Made by a program: the position numbers and the translations under genes. A stretch of DNA of 64,000 nucleotides, from positions 38,559-102,558 of the forward strand of contig JAHZJB010000064.1 of NCBI GenBank assembly GCA_022601135.1, read 5' to 3'. Under the pieces are notes generated by a model. That model was not told the origin of the DNA, made no database searches, and saw only the letters and a program-made list of their open reading frames with translations. This stretch comes from Actinomycetes bacterium (lineage in GTDB: Bacteria > Actinomycetota > Actinomycetes > Mycobacteriales > Mycobacteriaceae). Shown here piece after piece: positions 8,949 to 19,069 of this stretch (positions are counted from its first letter, which is position 1; each line of letters opens with the position of its first letter).

Positions 8949-10187
8949 ACGCCGAGCCTTGCGGGGGCTCAACGCGGCGAGTCGCATATCGCCCCCGTAA
9001 TGGCTGAGTACCCGCCGGTCCATCACGCGGCGCCACAATGGCGGGACCAGCGCCAACATCATCATCGTGGCGTAGCCGGCGGGCAACTGCGGAGCCTCGT
9101 CGGCGTGGCGCAGCGCTTGGTACCGCCGCTGCGGGTTCGCGTGGTGGTCCGCGTGGCGCTGCAGATGGAACAGGAACACGTTGGAGATCACCGAGTTGCT
9201 GTTCCAACTATGCGCCGGAAGCACCTGCTCATAGCCTCCATCAGACCGCCGTTGGCGACGTAGCCCGTAATGCTCGAGGTAGTTGATGGTCTCCAGCATG
9301 AAGATCCCGATGACCGCTTGGCCGAGCAGCCAGGGCAGCACCTCCACACCAAAGCCCGCCACCAGGGCCGCGAACAGCACGATGGTGATGAGCCATCCGT
9401 TGAGCACGTCGTTGCGCAGCGTCCACACGGGCTTGTCGAGGCGCGCCAGCCGGCGGCGTTCGATCCGCCACGCCGACCGCAAGCTGCCGAAGATGGACCG
9501 GTAGTGAAAGAAATAGAGGTTCTCGCCCAACCGGGAACTGGCCGGGTCCTCCGGGGTGGCGACGCGGACGTGATGTCCGCGATTGTGTTCGACGAAGAAT
9601 TGCCCGTAGCCGGTCTGTGCGAGCGCCACCTTGCTGAGCCAGCGCTCCGACTGCGCCCGCTGGTGACCCATCTCGTGGGCGGCGTTGATCGCGACGCCGC
9701 CCACGCCGCCGACGGTCAGCATCAGGCCCAACTTGTCGATGTCACTCAGCGTGACCCCACCGCCACCACTCCACAACCAGCAGGCAAGCACCAACGCCAG
9801 GTACTGCGCGGGCAGGTAGAGATAGGTCGCCCACCGGTAGTAGCGGTCCTGCTCCAGCCAGGCCAGCGCGCTGTCGGGCGGGTTCTCTGAGTCCAGGCCG
9901 ACCACATAATCCAGCACCGGGATGACGACGAGCATCAGCAGGGGCCCGGACCACCACAGGATGCCCCAGCCGGTCAGCGCGACGGCAGCCCACGACACCG
10001 GGACAAGGGTGGGCACGACCAGACCTGCCAGCCACAGGTAGCGCTTGCGATCTCGCCAACCGCGAACGGACGGGTGATGCTGGGCCGCACCTGTCGTTGC
10101 CGGAGGCTGCTCGCGCACGGTAGCTGCTTGCACCCCCTCGGAAGCGAACGGCGCTCCCAGTTTGCAGTTCGATAAGTCACAGTTCAA
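8928..10187 (-). CDS. alkB: Alkane 1-monooxygenase (AlkB, membrane diiron)
   Basis: 419 residues with several membrane spans. All His boxes of the AlkB family are visible: HEMGHQ, EHNRGHH, NYLEHYG and LQRHADHHANP, which ligate the two irons. The enzyme hydroxylates the terminal carbon of alkanes using electrons from rubredoxin. No rubredoxin domain is fused and no rubredoxin gene lies nearby, unlike many actinobacterial alkB operons, so the electron donor must come from elsewhere. The core starts near WRDRKRYLWLAG; the first 45 residues are poorly conserved and the start is uncertain. Confidence 0.92.
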   Translation of the reverse strand: MNCDLSNCKLGAPFASEGVQAATVREQPPATTGAAQHHPSVRGWRDRKRYLWLAGLVVPTLVPVSWAAVALTGWGILWWSGPLLMLVVIPVLDYVVGLDSENPPDSALAWLEQDRYYRWATYLYLPAQYLALVLACWLWSGGGGVTLSDIDKLGLMLTVGGVGGVAINAAHEMGHQRAQSERWLSKVALAQTGYGQFFVEHNRGHHVRVATPEDPASSRLGENLYFFHYRSIFGSLRSAWRIERRRLARLDKPVWTLRNDVLNGWLITIVLFAALVAGFGVEVLPWLLGQAVIGIFMLETINYLEHYGLRRQRRSDGGYEQVLPAHSWNSNSVISNVFLFHLQRHADHHANPQRRYQALRHADEAPQLPAGYATMMMLALVPPLWRRVMDRRVLSHYGGDMRLAALSPRKARRLARRYS

Positions 10188-10212
10188 TCAACGGAACCGT
10201 CACGCCCTTATA

Positions 10213-10238
10213 CCATTGCCGCGGCGGAGCGGCAATGG
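10213..10238 (-). terminator. Stem-loop after the VWA-protein gene
   Basis: Perfect 10-bp stem CCATTGCCGC / GCGGCAATGG with a 6-base loop, directly after the stop of the minus-strand gene ending at 10241 and before alkB. Confidence 0.65.
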
Positions 10239-10240
10239 CC

Positions 10241-12058
10241 TCAGGACAGCAGCGTCGCGATCGCCGAGGTCAATTCCGGCGATGCCGAGCTCGCCAGGTT
10301 TCGATAGCTACCGCCGGTGATCTGCGCTACCGACTCCCAGGTAGCCCGATCGGAATCTTCGCCGAAGTCGATGACATTGACCGCCACCGGACGGGCCGGG
10401 TCGAATGCACCCCGAATGTACTCCTGGAGACCGTCGGCGCCCAGCGACCGATCAGTGTGCGGTCCCGCGGTGATGACCAAGACAGAGTTTTTCTGGCCTT
10501 CGCGGTAGTTGGCCGACGCGTCGGTGTAGACGAGGCGCAGCGTGGTGAAAGACACCGCGCCGCCGCCCGACGCGATCTGGCCGTCCAGCGCAGCAGCCAG
10601 GGCATCGGACCGTGGCCGGCCCTCGAGTGGTTCGGGCAGCGGGCCCACCGCGATCACCGAACGCCCCGCTACCCCGTCGAACGTCCACAGTCCGACGGCA
10701 GCATCGGGCGGGAGCACCCGCAGTCGCGCCGTCAGCGCTTCCACCACATTGGTCAGGCGTGTCTTGCCGCCCTCGTCGGTCGGCATCGACTGATCGAGCA
10801 TGATCGTGACAGCCGGGCCGGCGACCGGTGTGGTCAACGCGTCGGCGATCGTCACCCGCAGCGCGTCTTCGCCGAGGTCCAACGGTGCGGCCACCGGCCC
10901 GAAGTCGACGACGTCGCTGGCCGGAGGTGTGTCGTCACCGACCCGGAACCCGGCGTTGAGGAGTTCGCCAAGCTGCTCGGGTTTGCGCATGAATCGGGAA
11001 AGCTCGCTCGCGGCGGTGATCTGTTCCCCCGTCAGCCAATCGCCGTCGAGTAGCACGGTGGGGAAGTCGGCCGTCGCGGGCGGCCCCGGCGGCAACCAGG
11101 CCGCGAGCTTGGACCCTGCATCCGGCAGCGACGACGCCCGCTGGAAGAGTCGCTGCTCCGTCGTCACCACGGCGTGAACCGGGGCGGTGGCCGGATCTCC
11201 GGCATCCACCAGGGCCTGCAAGGCGGTGTCGGCGTTGGTGTCGGCGAGCTCCGGAGCTCCGCCCACCAGAGCGCTGACAGCCCCCAGTCCAGCGCTGGCC
11301 GGCAGGCCGGGCGGTGCGGCCGCGGCTGCCACCGCCTCGGCCGCCAGCAGCGAGGCGTCGCTGTCCTGGGCCAGGGGTACCGCCAGGCGAAGACCGCCCC
11401 AGCCTGGTAGCCCCAGCCCGTCAAGGGAAACCGGATCGGCCTGCAGCCGCGGGAGCGTGCCCCAGTTTTGGTCATCCAGCGCGTCGGTCAGCTGGGGAGA
11501 CACCGCGAGCAGCACCGGGGAAGTCACCAGTGAGCGGCTGTCGCTGACGGTTTCGGTCCCGACTGCGGCTTCCAGTCGGGCTACCGATACCGAGCTACCC
11601 GGGATCCACAGCGCCGGTCGGGCACCGAGGTCGGCGGGCCACGGACCAAGGAATCCGTTGACCACCCGACCCGAATCACCAGCCTCGACCTGGACGACGA
11701 CGCATCGGTCACCCACTGGGGCGGCCGTCTCGTTGTAGCGCTGCGCCAGCGCCGACACGGGTTCGGCGATCGCTGGATCCGCGATGACGGCAACATTGAC
11801 TTCGCCGTCCACGCATCGCTTGGTCGCGACATCGGATCGGTCCGACAGCGCGGCTCCGAAGAAGCGCCACAGAATCACCACGCCGACAACAACGACGACG
11901 CTGACCAGGGCGACGATCACGCCGAGGCTGATGCCGCGCCGTCCCGCCGTCACCGCGCGGTGGCTGCCGGTCCATTCGCCGCTGTCCCCGCCGTGCCCGA
12001 ACTGCTTGGTGCGCGGCTCGTCGGCTGGATCCGGGCCCGAGCGGCTATGGCGTCCCAT
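10241..12058 (-). CDS. Membrane-anchored VWA-domain protein (Rv1836c-like)
   Basis: 605 residues. A hydrophilic N-terminus (1-43) is followed by one membrane helix (about 44-68). The extracytoplasmic part first resembles a substrate-binding-protein-like domain (from CVDGEVNVAVIADP), then ends in a von Willebrand A domain with a MIDAS-like start, MLDQSMP, and a later conserved acidic segment NVIDFGEDSD. VWA domains bind partners through a metal ion. It sits next to glcB exactly as Rv1836c does in M. tuberculosis. Function unknown. Confidence 0.75.
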   Translation of the reverse strand: MGRHSRSGPDPADEPRTKQFGHGGDSGEWTGSHRAVTAGRRGISLGVIVALVSVVVVVGVVILWRFFGAALSDRSDVATKRCVDGEVNVAVIADPAIAEPVSALAQRYNETAAPVGDRCVVVQVEAGDSGRVVNGFLGPWPADLGARPALWIPGSSVSVARLEAAVGTETVSDSRSLVTSPVLLAVSPQLTDALDDQNWGTLPRLQADPVSLDGLGLPGWGGLRLAVPLAQDSDASLLAAEAVAAAAAPPGLPASAGLGAVSALVGGAPELADTNADTALQALVDAGDPATAPVHAVVTTEQRLFQRASSLPDAGSKLAAWLPPGPPATADFPTVLLDGDWLTGEQITAASELSRFMRKPEQLGELLNAGFRVGDDTPPASDVVDFGPVAAPLDLGEDALRVTIADALTTPVAGPAVTIMLDQSMPTDEGGKTRLTNVVEALTARLRVLPPDAAVGLWTFDGVAGRSVIAVGPLPEPLEGRPRSDALAAALDGQIASGGGAVSFTTLRLVYTDASANYREGQKNSVLVITAGPHTDRSLGADGLQEYIRGAFDPARPVAVNVIDFGEDSDRATWESVAQITGGSYRNLASSASPELTSAIATLLS

Positions 12059-12117
12059 GGCAAGCCGCCCCGTCCCGGTGGTCGATTCCCACGCCTGCCA
12101 GCCCTGATTTCACCACG

Positions 12118-14331
12118 TCAGCCAACGGTACTGGCTGCCTTGAACTCTCGGCGCCGCCGGTGCAGGATCGGCTCGGTGTAGCCGTTGGGCTGCGCACCGC
12201 CCGACAAGATCAACTCCTGTGCCGCCTGGAAGGCGATGTTGTTGTCCGGATCGGGTGCCATCGGACGGAATTCGGGGTCGTCGGCGTTTTGCTCGTCCAC
12301 CACCGCGGCCATCCGCCGCAGGCTGGTCTTGACGTCCTCTTCGGTGATCACGCCGTGGCGCAACCAATTGGCCAGCAGCTGGCTGGAAATCCGCAACGTT
12401 GCGCGATCCTCCATCAACGCGACGTCATGAATGTCGGGCACCTTCGAGCACCCGACGCCGGCGTCGATCCAGCGCACCACGTAGCCGAGGATCGACTGGC
12501 AATTGTTGTCGACCTCCTCGCGAATCTCCTCCGGCGCCCAGGCCAACTCCTCGGACAGCGGGATGGTCAGCAGCTCCTCCAGAGTGGAGCGCTTCTTGCC
12601 CGCGAGGTTCTGTTGCACCGCATGGACATCGACCTGGTGGTAGTGCATGGCGTGCAGCGTGGCCGCTGTCGGAGACGGCACCCAGGCGGTGGTGGCACCG
12701 GCTCTGGGTTGACCGATCTTCTGTTCGACCATGTCGCCCATCAGCTCGGTCATCGCCCACATGCCCTTGCCGATCTGAGCCCGGCCGGAGAAACCGGTCG
12801 CCAGCCCGACATCGACGTTCTGATTCTCATAGGCCTGGATCCACGGCTGCGACTTCATCGCACCCTTGCGGATCATCGGACCCGCCTGCATCGAGGTGTG
12901 GATCTCGTCGCCGGTGCGGTCCAGGAATCCGGTGTTGATGAACACCACCCGGTCGGCGGCGGCCTGGATACAGGCTTTCAAATTGAGCGTCGTGCGCCGC
13001 TCTTCGTCCATGATGCCGACCTTGATCGTGTTCTGCGGCAGCCCGAGGAGGTCCTCGACGCGGCTGAACAACTCGCACGTGAAAGCGACCTCGTCCGGAC
13101 CGTGCATCTTGGGTTTCACGATGTAGATCGAGCCGGTGCGACTGTTGACCAGAGGCCCGGTCGATGCGCCGTCCTCCGACCCGGCCCGCAGTCCGTGAAT
13201 GCCGATCAGGCTGGTGAACACCGCGTCCTGGATTCCCTCCGGCACCTCGGCACCATCGGCTCCGTCGTCATCGAGCACGATTGCGTCGTTGGTCATCAGG
13301 TGCCCGACATTGCGCACGAACATCAGGCTGCGGCCCGGTAGCTCGAGCTCGCCCCCGTCCGGCGCGGTGTAGGTGCGATCTTCGTTGAGCACGCGGGTGA
13401 AGGTCGTCTCACCCTTGGCGACTTCCTCGCTCAGGTCGCCACGATTGAGTCCGAGCCAGTTGCGGTAGCCAAGCACCTTGTCGTCGGCGTCGACAGCGGC
13501 CACCGAATCCTCGAAGTCCATGATCGTGGTGACGGCGGATTCCAGCACGACATCCTTGATCCCAGCCCTGTCGGTGGATCCGATCGGGGAGTGCGGGTCG
13601 ATCAAGATTTCGATATGCAGGCCGTGGTTGACCAGTAGCAGGCATTCCGGGCTGTCGGCCTCGCCGGTGTAGCCGGCGAACTGCCCGGGGTCGACCAAAG
13701 CGACGGACCCACCGTCGTCGAGGGTGGCGCGCACGTGCCCATCCTTGACGAGGAGCCCAGTGATGTCCGACCACGATCCGGACTCCAGCGGCACGGCGCC
13801 GTCAAGGAAGCGACGGGCATAGGCGATGACTTTGTCGCCGCGAATCTTGTTGTAACCGCTGCCCTTCTGCGCACCATCCTCCTCGGAGATGACATCGGTG
13901 CCGTAGAGCGCGTCATAGAGCGAACCCCAGCGCGCGTTCGCCGCATTCAAGGCGAACCGCGCGTTGAGAATCGGGACCACCAGCTGCGGACCCGCCGTGG
14001 TCGCGATCTCGCCGTCGACACCGGCGGTGGTGATCGTGAAGTCGGCCGGTTCGGGCTGCAGGTACCCGATGTCGATCAGGAACTGCTGGTACTCCTCGGC
14101 GTCGAACGGCCCGATCACCCGGGCCCGGTGCCACTTGTCGATCTGCGCCTGCAGATCGTCACGGCGGGCGAGCAGTTCCTCGTTTTTCGGGGTCAGATCG
14201 GCGACGACCTTGTCGACGCCGGACCAGAACGTATCGGGCTCGAGTTCGGTGCCCGGCAAAACCTCGGTGTTGATGAATTCGTACAACACGGGGGCGACGC
14301 GCAGGTTACCCACCGTTACGCGTTCGGTCAT
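12118..14331 (-). CDS. glcB: Malate synthase G
   Basis: 737 residues, the usual length of the single-chain G isoform. It condenses glyoxylate with acetyl-CoA to malate in the glyoxylate shunt, needed for growth on fatty acids. Visible motifs include [16 protein letters not shown], with acidic residues near the Mg site, the loop [41 protein letters not shown], and the Cys and acid-rich late segment. Neighbour order (VWA protein, glcB) matches Rv1836c-Rv1837c. The fat-utilisation role suits the lipid-oxidising block upstream. Confidence 0.96.
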   Translation of the reverse strand: MTERVTVGNLRVAPVLYEFINTEVLPGTELEPDTFWSGVDKVVADLTPKNEELLARRDDLQAQIDKWHRARVIGPFDAEEYQQFLIDIGYLQPEPADFTITTAGVDGEIATTAGPQLVVPILNARFALNAANARWGSLYDALYGTDVISEEDGAQKGSGYNKIRGDKVIAYARRFLDGAVPLESGSWSDITGLLVKDGHVRATLDDGGSVALVDPGQFAGYTGEADSPECLLLVNHGLHIEILIDPHSPIGSTDRAGIKDVVLESAVTTIMDFEDSVAAVDADDKVLGYRNWLGLNRGDLSEEVAKGETTFTRVLNEDRTYTAPDGGELELPGRSLMFVRNVGHLMTNDAIVLDDDGADGAEVPEGIQDAVFTSLIGIHGLRAGSEDGASTGPLVNSRTGSIYIVKPKMHGPDEVAFTCELFSRVEDLLGLPQNTIKVGIMDEERRTTLNLKACIQAAADRVVFINTGFLDRTGDEIHTSMQAGPMIRKGAMKSQPWIQAYENQNVDVGLATGFSGRAQIGKGMWAMTELMGDMVEQKIGQPRAGATTAWVPSPTAATLHAMHYHQVDVHAVQQNLAGKKRSTLEELLTIPLSEELAWAPEEIREEVDNNCQSILGYVVRWIDAGVGCSKVPDIHDVALMEDRATLRISSQLLANWLRHGVITEEDVKTSLRRMAAVVDEQNADDPEFRPMAPDPDNNIAFQAAQELILSGGAQPNGYTEPILHRRRREFKAASTVG

Positions 14332-14351
14332 GGTTACTCCCTCGTCTGCCC

Positions 14352-14369
14352 GTGCGCCGCGGGGCGCAC
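14352..14369 (-). terminator. Short stem-loop between the 14409 gene and glcB
   Basis: 7-bp stem GTGCGCC / GGCGCAC with a 4-base loop, about 40 bases past the stop of the upstream minus-strand gene and in the glcB leader. It may end the upstream operon or be a leader structure. Confidence 0.35.
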
Positions 14370-14408
14370 TTGCCCTGTCAGATCCCTATGCAGCAGTGTC
14401 GGCCTAGC

Positions 14409-15302
14409 TTACCCAGCGCTAACAGGCCTCACCCCGGGTACGTGCTGCACGAGCGCCGCGCAGCGATCCAGCAGCCTGGCCCGCAGCGGCGCGGCCCGGT
14501 CAGTGATCACCTTCTGGGCCCTCGCGTACTCGACCCGCCCGCCGGCGGTTTCGACCGCGATCGGCTCAAACCCGAGTCCGCGCAGGTCGTAGGGGCTGGC
14601 ACGCATATCCAGCACGCGGGCGTCCGAGGCCAACTCGAGGCAGTCCAGGACCAGGCCGGATTCGATCAGCGGCCCCAACTTGAACGCCCATTTGTACAAA
14701 TCCATCCCCGCGTGCACACATCCGGGTTGCTCCTGAACGATCTGGGATTGCCTGGTCAGGTGCACGGCGTTCTGCCGGGCTGCCGCGTCGGTAAAGAATC
14801 TGTAGGCGTCGAAGTGACTGCAGCGCAACGGCATCGAATCGACAACCGCGTTCGTCGCGGCAGCGCTGAGACGTAACGGCAGGTCAACGTGGCGCACCGT
14901 CGGCGACCTGTACACCATTGCCCACTCGTGCAGACCGAAGCAGTTGAATCGTGCGGGCCGCGATGCGGTCGCGCGTAACAGGGCGGCCACGAAGGTCACT
15001 GTGCCCAGCCTGTTCTGCAGATGGTCCCGGCTGACGGTCACCCCGTCGCCCTGCCGGGTATACCCGGCGCGTCCGAGATAACGTCGCGCCGATGCGCCCG
15101 TCAGAACGACGCCATAGCCGGGATGCCAGACCCGCAGCTGACTCGGCCGAAGACGGTAGTAGGTGAACAGGAAATCGAAGATCGGGTGCGCCATTCCGGC
15201 TCTGCGGCGCGCGAGGTGAGGTTCGAGGAATTCGTCGGCGCGTCGGCGGTGCGCGGCCTCCAGGTCATGCCAGTCAGCGGCGGCGGACCGCTGTTCAGAC
15301 AC
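14409..15302 (-). CDS. Conserved actinobacterial protein, usually called 3-methyladenine DNA glycosylase
   Basis: 297 residues from a GTG at 15300-15302 that overlaps the last codons of the upstream DUF21/CBS gene, so it is translationally coupled to it. Recognisable blocks are LARRRAGMAHPIFDFLFTYY, RPSQLRVWHPGYG, FNCFGLHEWAMVY and PYDLRGLGFEPI. I recall this family carrying a glycosylase name in many actinobacterial genomes, but I see no helix-hairpin-helix or AAG signature, so the name is doubtful. HEWAMVY and the many His and Arg residues might form a phosphate or metal site; this is a guess. Confidence 0.75.
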   Translation of the reverse strand: MSEQRSAAADWHDLEAAHRRRADEFLEPHLARRRAGMAHPIFDFLFTYYRLRPSQLRVWHPGYGVVLTGASARRYLGRAGYTRQGDGVTVSRDHLQNRLGTVTFVAALLRATASRPARFNCFGLHEWAMVYRSPTVRHVDLPLRLSAAATNAVVDSMPLRCSHFDAYRFFTDAAARQNAVHLTRQSQIVQEQPGCVHAGMDLYKWAFKLGPLIESGLVLDCLELASDARVLDMRASPYDLRGLGFEPIAVETAGGRVEYARAQKVITDRAAPLRARLLDRCAALVQHVPGVRPVSAG

Positions 15303-16356
15303 GGTGGGTGCCGTCCCGGACTGTTCCCACCAGGTCCTCGACCAGACCCTCCAGCGCGACCACCGCGGTGACCTTTCCATCGGCGCCGGTGACCAGGGCG
15401 AGATGGCTGTTGCTGCGCCGCAGTCGGGACAACGCGTCGGGCAGCGGTAGCGAGGCAGGCACTCGCGGGAGCGGCCGAACCATCGACGAGTCCACCACCG
15501 CGGTCTGGTCGTGCGGGTCATCGACCATCGGCAGCACGTCCTTGATGTGCAGATAGCCGATGAACTCACCCCCGGCGTCCGCCACCGGAAACCGCGAGTA
15601 CCCGGTCTCGGTCAGTGCCTGCTCGAGGACACCGACGGTGGGACCGGCACCCTCGTGCGCGACCGGGACGGCCCGGATCTGCTGCAACGGTATTGCCACG
15701 TCGCCGACGACCCGGTTACGGATTTGCAGCGCCCTGGTCAGCCTGCTGTGCTCCTCGGGGTCGAGTAGCCCCTCCGACAGCGACTCGGCGATCATCTCGG
15801 AAAGCTCCACGGTCGATACGGTGACGTCGAGTTCGTCCTTGGGCTCTACGCCGAACGCGCGCAAGGTGACATTGGCGCACCAGTTGTAGAACGCGATGAA
15901 CGGTCCGGCCGCACGAATGAACACCAGGTAGACGGGTATCAGCAGCATCGCAGTCGACTCCGGGCCGGCAATGGCGATGTTCTTGGGCACCATCTCCCCG
16001 AGCAACACATGCAGCGTCACGACGATGGACAGCGCCACCAGAAACGACACCGTGTGCACTAACGCGTCCGGGATACCCAGGACACCGAACGGAACCTCCA
16101 GCAGATGCGCGACGGCGGGCTCGGCGACCCTGCCCAGCAAGATCGAACAGACCGTGATGCCCAGTTGCGCACCCGCCAACATCAGCGAGAGATTCTCACT
16201 GGCCCTGATCACTGTGACGGCGCTCTTCTTGCCCTGCTCGGCCAGTGCCTCCAACCGGTCGCGACGTGCGGAGATCAGCGCGAACTCCGAAGCCACGAAG
16301 AACGCGTTGGCGCCCAACAGCAACACCGTCAGCAAGACCCCGAAAATATCTCCCAT
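15295..16356 (-). CDS. DUF21 (CNNM)/CBS-pair membrane protein (Rv1841c-like)
   Basis: 353 residues. Residues 1-190 form the CNNM/DUF21 membrane domain with four hydrophobic segments (start [20 protein letters not shown]); about 205-335 is a CBS pair (VPVAHEGAGPTVGVLEQAL, YSRFPVADAGGEFIGYLHIKDVLP). Unlike its partner it has no C-terminal CorC/HlyC domain. Such proteins are linked to Mg2+ or other cation transport, with CBS domains sensing adenine nucleotides; hemolysin in old annotations is misleading. The ATG overlaps the stop of the upstream gene as TGATG. Confidence 0.85.
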   Translation of the reverse strand: MGDIFGVLLTVLLLGANAFFVASEFALISARRDRLEALAEQGKKSAVTVIRASENLSLMLAGAQLGITVCSILLGRVAEPAVAHLLEVPFGVLGIPDALVHTVSFLVALSIVVTLHVLLGEMVPKNIAIAGPESTAMLLIPVYLVFIRAAGPFIAFYNWCANVTLRAFGVEPKDELDVTVSTVELSEMIAESLSEGLLDPEEHSRLTRALQIRNRVVGDVAIPLQQIRAVPVAHEGAGPTVGVLEQALTETGYSRFPVADAGGEFIGYLHIKDVLPMVDDPHDQTAVVDSSMVRPLPRVPASLPLPDALSRLRRSNSHLALVTGADGKVTAVVALEGLVEDLVGTVRDGTHRV

Positions 16357-17717
16357 CAGCTCGGCCCGGTCTCGTCGCCGCCGCGCCCCAGCGAGGTGAG
16401 CTCGAGCAGGTCGATTCGGCGGCCATCCATCCGCAGCACGGTCGCCAGCCAGTACACCGGATCCTTCATCACACTGTCTGGCTCGAAGGCCCTCAGTTCG
16501 ACCGATTCACCTTCCTCCGGGATGTGGCCCAGCGTCTCCAACACCAGCCCGCCGATGGTTTCGTAGTCGCCTTCCGGTGCCCGGAACGCGGTGCTCTCGG
16601 CCACCTCGTCGATGCGCAACAACCCCGAGACCTGCCAGCCGCGTCCTGCGGGCACCACATCCGGCGGTTCATCGTCGTGCTCGTCGCGCACGTCTCCGAC
16701 GATCTCCTCGATCAGATCCTCCAAAGTGACCATGCCGGCGGTGCCGCCGTACTCGTCGACCACCAGCGCGGTCTGCAGTCCGTTGGCCCGCACTTCCGAC
16801 ATCACCGCGTCGCCGTCCAGCGTCGAGGGCACTGTGGCGACCTGTTGCGCGATGTCGGCCAACCGAGTCGATGAGCGCGTTGGGTGCGGCACCGCGAAAA
16901 CCTGCTTGACGTGCACCACACCAATCGTCTCGTCGAGGTCGCCGAGGATCACCGGGAAGCGCGAATGCCCGGTTCTGACGGCTGCCTCGCTGAGATCGGC
17001 CACTGTTTCGTCGGCTTCCAACGTGACGATCTTCGATCGTGGAGTCATCAGTTCCTCGGCGGTGCGCTCGCCGAACTGCAGGGAACGGTCCACGAGGACC
17101 GCGGTGAGTGGGTCCAGCGAGCCACTGCGCGCAGACGTGCGCACCAGCGATACCAGCTCCTGAGGTGAGCGTGCGGAACGCAGTTCCTCCGCCGGTTCTA
17201 TGCCCAGCGCACGCAGGATTCGGTTCGCGGTGCCGTTGGTCAGCTTGATCAGGGGGGTGAACACGAAGGAGAAGAACAGCTGCGGACCCGACGACCACCG
17301 CGCGGTCGGCACCGGCAGCGCGACCGCAAGATTCTTGGGTACCAACTCACCGAAGACCATCGAGAGGGACGTTGCGATCAAGATGGCCAGCGCCAGCGCC
17401 AAACCGGCGGTGAAGCGCCCAGGTATCCGCATGGCGGTCAACCCTGGTTCGATGAGCCGTGCGACGACCGGTTCGGCGAGGAATCCGGTGGCCAGCGTGG
17501 TGATCGAGATGCCCACCTGGGCACCTGACAACTGGGTGGAAAGCGTGCGGTGAGCCTTCTGCACCATCCGGTCGCGACGATCACCGGTGCGCACATTGGA
17601 GTCGACGGTGCTGCGTTCCAGCGCGGTCAGGGAGAACTCCGCGGCCACGAAGACCGCCGTTCCCGCGGTGAGCAGAACGATCGCGATCACGGGCAACAAC
17701 GACAGGACGACGTTCAC
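16356..17717 (-). CDS. DUF21 (CNNM)/CBS/CorC-HlyC membrane protein (Rv1842c-like)
   Basis: 453 residues. N-terminal CNNM/DUF21 membrane domain (1-200), CBS pair (about 215-340, with [20 protein letters not shown]) and a C-terminal CorC/HlyC transporter-associated domain (about 355-440, [24 protein letters not shown]). Probably a cation exporter or transport regulator in the inner membrane. First gene of a coupled three-gene minus-strand operon; the two DUF21 proteins may form a heteromer. Confidence 0.87.
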   Translation of the reverse strand: MNVVLSLLPVIAIVLLTAGTAVFVAAEFSLTALERSTVDSNVRTGDRRDRMVQKAHRTLSTQLSGAQVGISITTLATGFLAEPVVARLIEPGLTAMRIPGRFTAGLALALAILIATSLSMVFGELVPKNLAVALPVPTARWSSGPQLFFSFVFTPLIKLTNGTANRILRALGIEPAEELRSARSPQELVSLVRTSARSGSLDPLTAVLVDRSLQFGERTAEELMTPRSKIVTLEADETVADLSEAAVRTGHSRFPVILGDLDETIGVVHVKQVFAVPHPTRSSTRLADIAQQVATVPSTLDGDAVMSEVRANGLQTALVVDEYGGTAGMVTLEDLIEEIVGDVRDEHDDEPPDVVPAGRGWQVSGLLRIDEVAESTAFRAPEGDYETIGGLVLETLGHIPEEGESVELRAFEPDSVMKDPVYWLATVLRMDGRRIDLLELTSLGRGGDETGPS

Positions 17718-17915
17718 CGAAGCGCTCCCGCGACTACGCCACTCCGGCGTCGGCCGATCGAGTGACCGGAGAAGCCGGCCTGCGGCACCTGATCCCTTTC
17801 GTCTTCGTGCGACGACTCATGACAGGCTGCAGCACCCGAAGGAGCACCCGAAATCGTCTGATGGTCGACACATGCTAGCCGAATCAGCGCACGCTCCCAG
17901 CAGGGCGGCAAACAG

Positions 17916-17934
17916 TAAGGATAACCTCACCTAA
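17916..17934. promoter_or_regulatory. IdeR-type iron box before the Fe3+ ABC operon
   Basis: TAAGGATAACCTCACCTAA matches the palindromic mycobacterial iron box TTAGGTTAGSCTAACCTAA at 15 of 19 positions by my count. It lies 72 bases before the lipoprotein ATG, in the divergent region shared with the DUF21 operon. IdeR with Fe2+ would repress here and release the importer under iron shortage. Confidence 0.7.
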
Positions 17935-18006
17935 TGGTAGGTTGGGCGCCAGATCGATCAGGCGGCACCCGGCCGAGGTCGGTTCACCGGAAGGGGTTTC
18001 CACGCA

Positions 18007-19059
18007 ATGTCCGTATCGAGGTCCGTATCGAGGTCCGTATCGAGGTCACGGGTGGCCGGCGTGGTCGGAGCAGTCGCGACAATGCTGGCTCTGAACGCCT
18101 GCGGATCAGGGACCGGTACCGAGGCCGCCGACCAGATCGTCGTGTACTCGGGCCGCAGCGAAGCCCTGGTCGGGCCTCTGATCAAACAGTTCACCGCCGA
18201 CACCGGCATCGAGGTCGAGGCTCGGTACGCCGGTTCGGGCGAGTTGGCCGCCCAACTCGTCGCCGAGGGGGACAAGTCGCCCGCCGACGTGTTCCTGTCT
18301 CAAGACGCAGGCGCGCTGGGCGCGGTGTCCAAGGCTGGACTGCTGGCTCCTGTCGACACCGCGACGTTGCAGGCGGTCCCCAAGGCGTACTCGGCGGCCG
18401 ACGGCACCTGGGTCGGCGTATCCGGTCGCGCCCGGGTAGTGGTCTACAACCCGACCCTGGCGCCCAATCCGCCCGACACGATCGACGGCCTACTGGCCCC
18501 CGAGTGGAAGAACAAGATTGGTTTTGCCCCCAGCAATGCCTCCTGGCAGGCCTTTGTGACCGGGCTGCGCGTCATCCGCGGCGAGGACGGCGCCGAGCAG
18601 TGGTTGCGTGCGTTCAAGGCTCAGAATCCGCGGGCTTTCGAGAACAACGTGGCGGTCCGCGATGCCGTCGACTCCGGCCAGATCGCGCTCGGCCTGGTCA
18701 ATCACTACTACCTTTACGAATTGATCCACACCAAAGGCGCCGACGCAGTCGCCGCGAAGAACCAATTCATGGCCCCGGGGGATCCAGGCGGACTAATCAA
18801 CGTCGCCGGCGTCGGGATACTGAAGTCGGCACCGAATCCCGAAGGGGCACAAGCATTTGCTGCGTATCTGGTAGGCGAATCCGCCCAGAAGTACTTCGCC
18901 GGGGAGACGTCGGAATATCCACTGTTGGCGGGCATCGCCACCTCGCCCGAAATGCCGCCGTTGAGCGATCTCCAGCCGCCCGAGGTGGACCTCTCGCAGC
19001 TCGACGACATCGAGGCGACGCAGGAACTGCTCGTCGAGACCGGCTTGCTGACCAACTGA
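18007..19059 (+). CDS. Fe3+ ABC transporter substrate-binding lipoprotein
   Basis: 350 residues. The N-terminus has a SVSR unit three times, then a hydrophobic core and lipobox LNAC with Cys32 as lipid anchor. The mature protein begins with the ferric-binding family pattern IVVYSGRSEALVGPLIKQF, then ADVFLSQDAGALGAV, and carries the paired tyrosines of NHYYLYEL (Tyr234-Tyr235) that coordinate Fe3+ in FbpA/FutA proteins. This and the two-half permease mark it as an iron importer rather than ModA, although modA lies in the same chromosomal neighbourhood in M. tuberculosis. An iron box precedes it. Confidence 0.88.
   Translation: MSVSRSVSRSVSRSRVAGVVGAVATMLALNACGSGTGTEAADQIVVYSGRSEALVGPLIKQFTADTGIEVEARYAGSGELAAQLVAEGDKSPADVFLSQDAGALGAVSKAGLLAPVDTATLQAVPKAYSAADGTWVGVSGRARVVVYNPTLAPNPPDTIDGLLAPEWKNKIGFAPSNASWQAFVTGLRVIRGEDGAEQWLRAFKAQNPRAFENNVAVRDAVDSGQIALGLVNHYYLYELIHTKGADAVAAKNQFMAPGDPGGLINVAGVGILKSAPNPEGAQAFAAYLVGESAQKYFAGETSEYPLLAGIATSPEMPPLSDLQPPEVDLSQLDDIEATQELLVETGLLTN
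18009..18044 (+). repeat. Three perfect 12-bp tandem repeats in the signal-peptide code
   Basis: GTCCGTATCGAG is repeated three times without mismatch, immediately after the ATG, each adding the four residues SVSR to the lipoprotein N-terminus. Confidence 0.95.
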
Positions 19060-19069
19060 CGGGGTTGCG

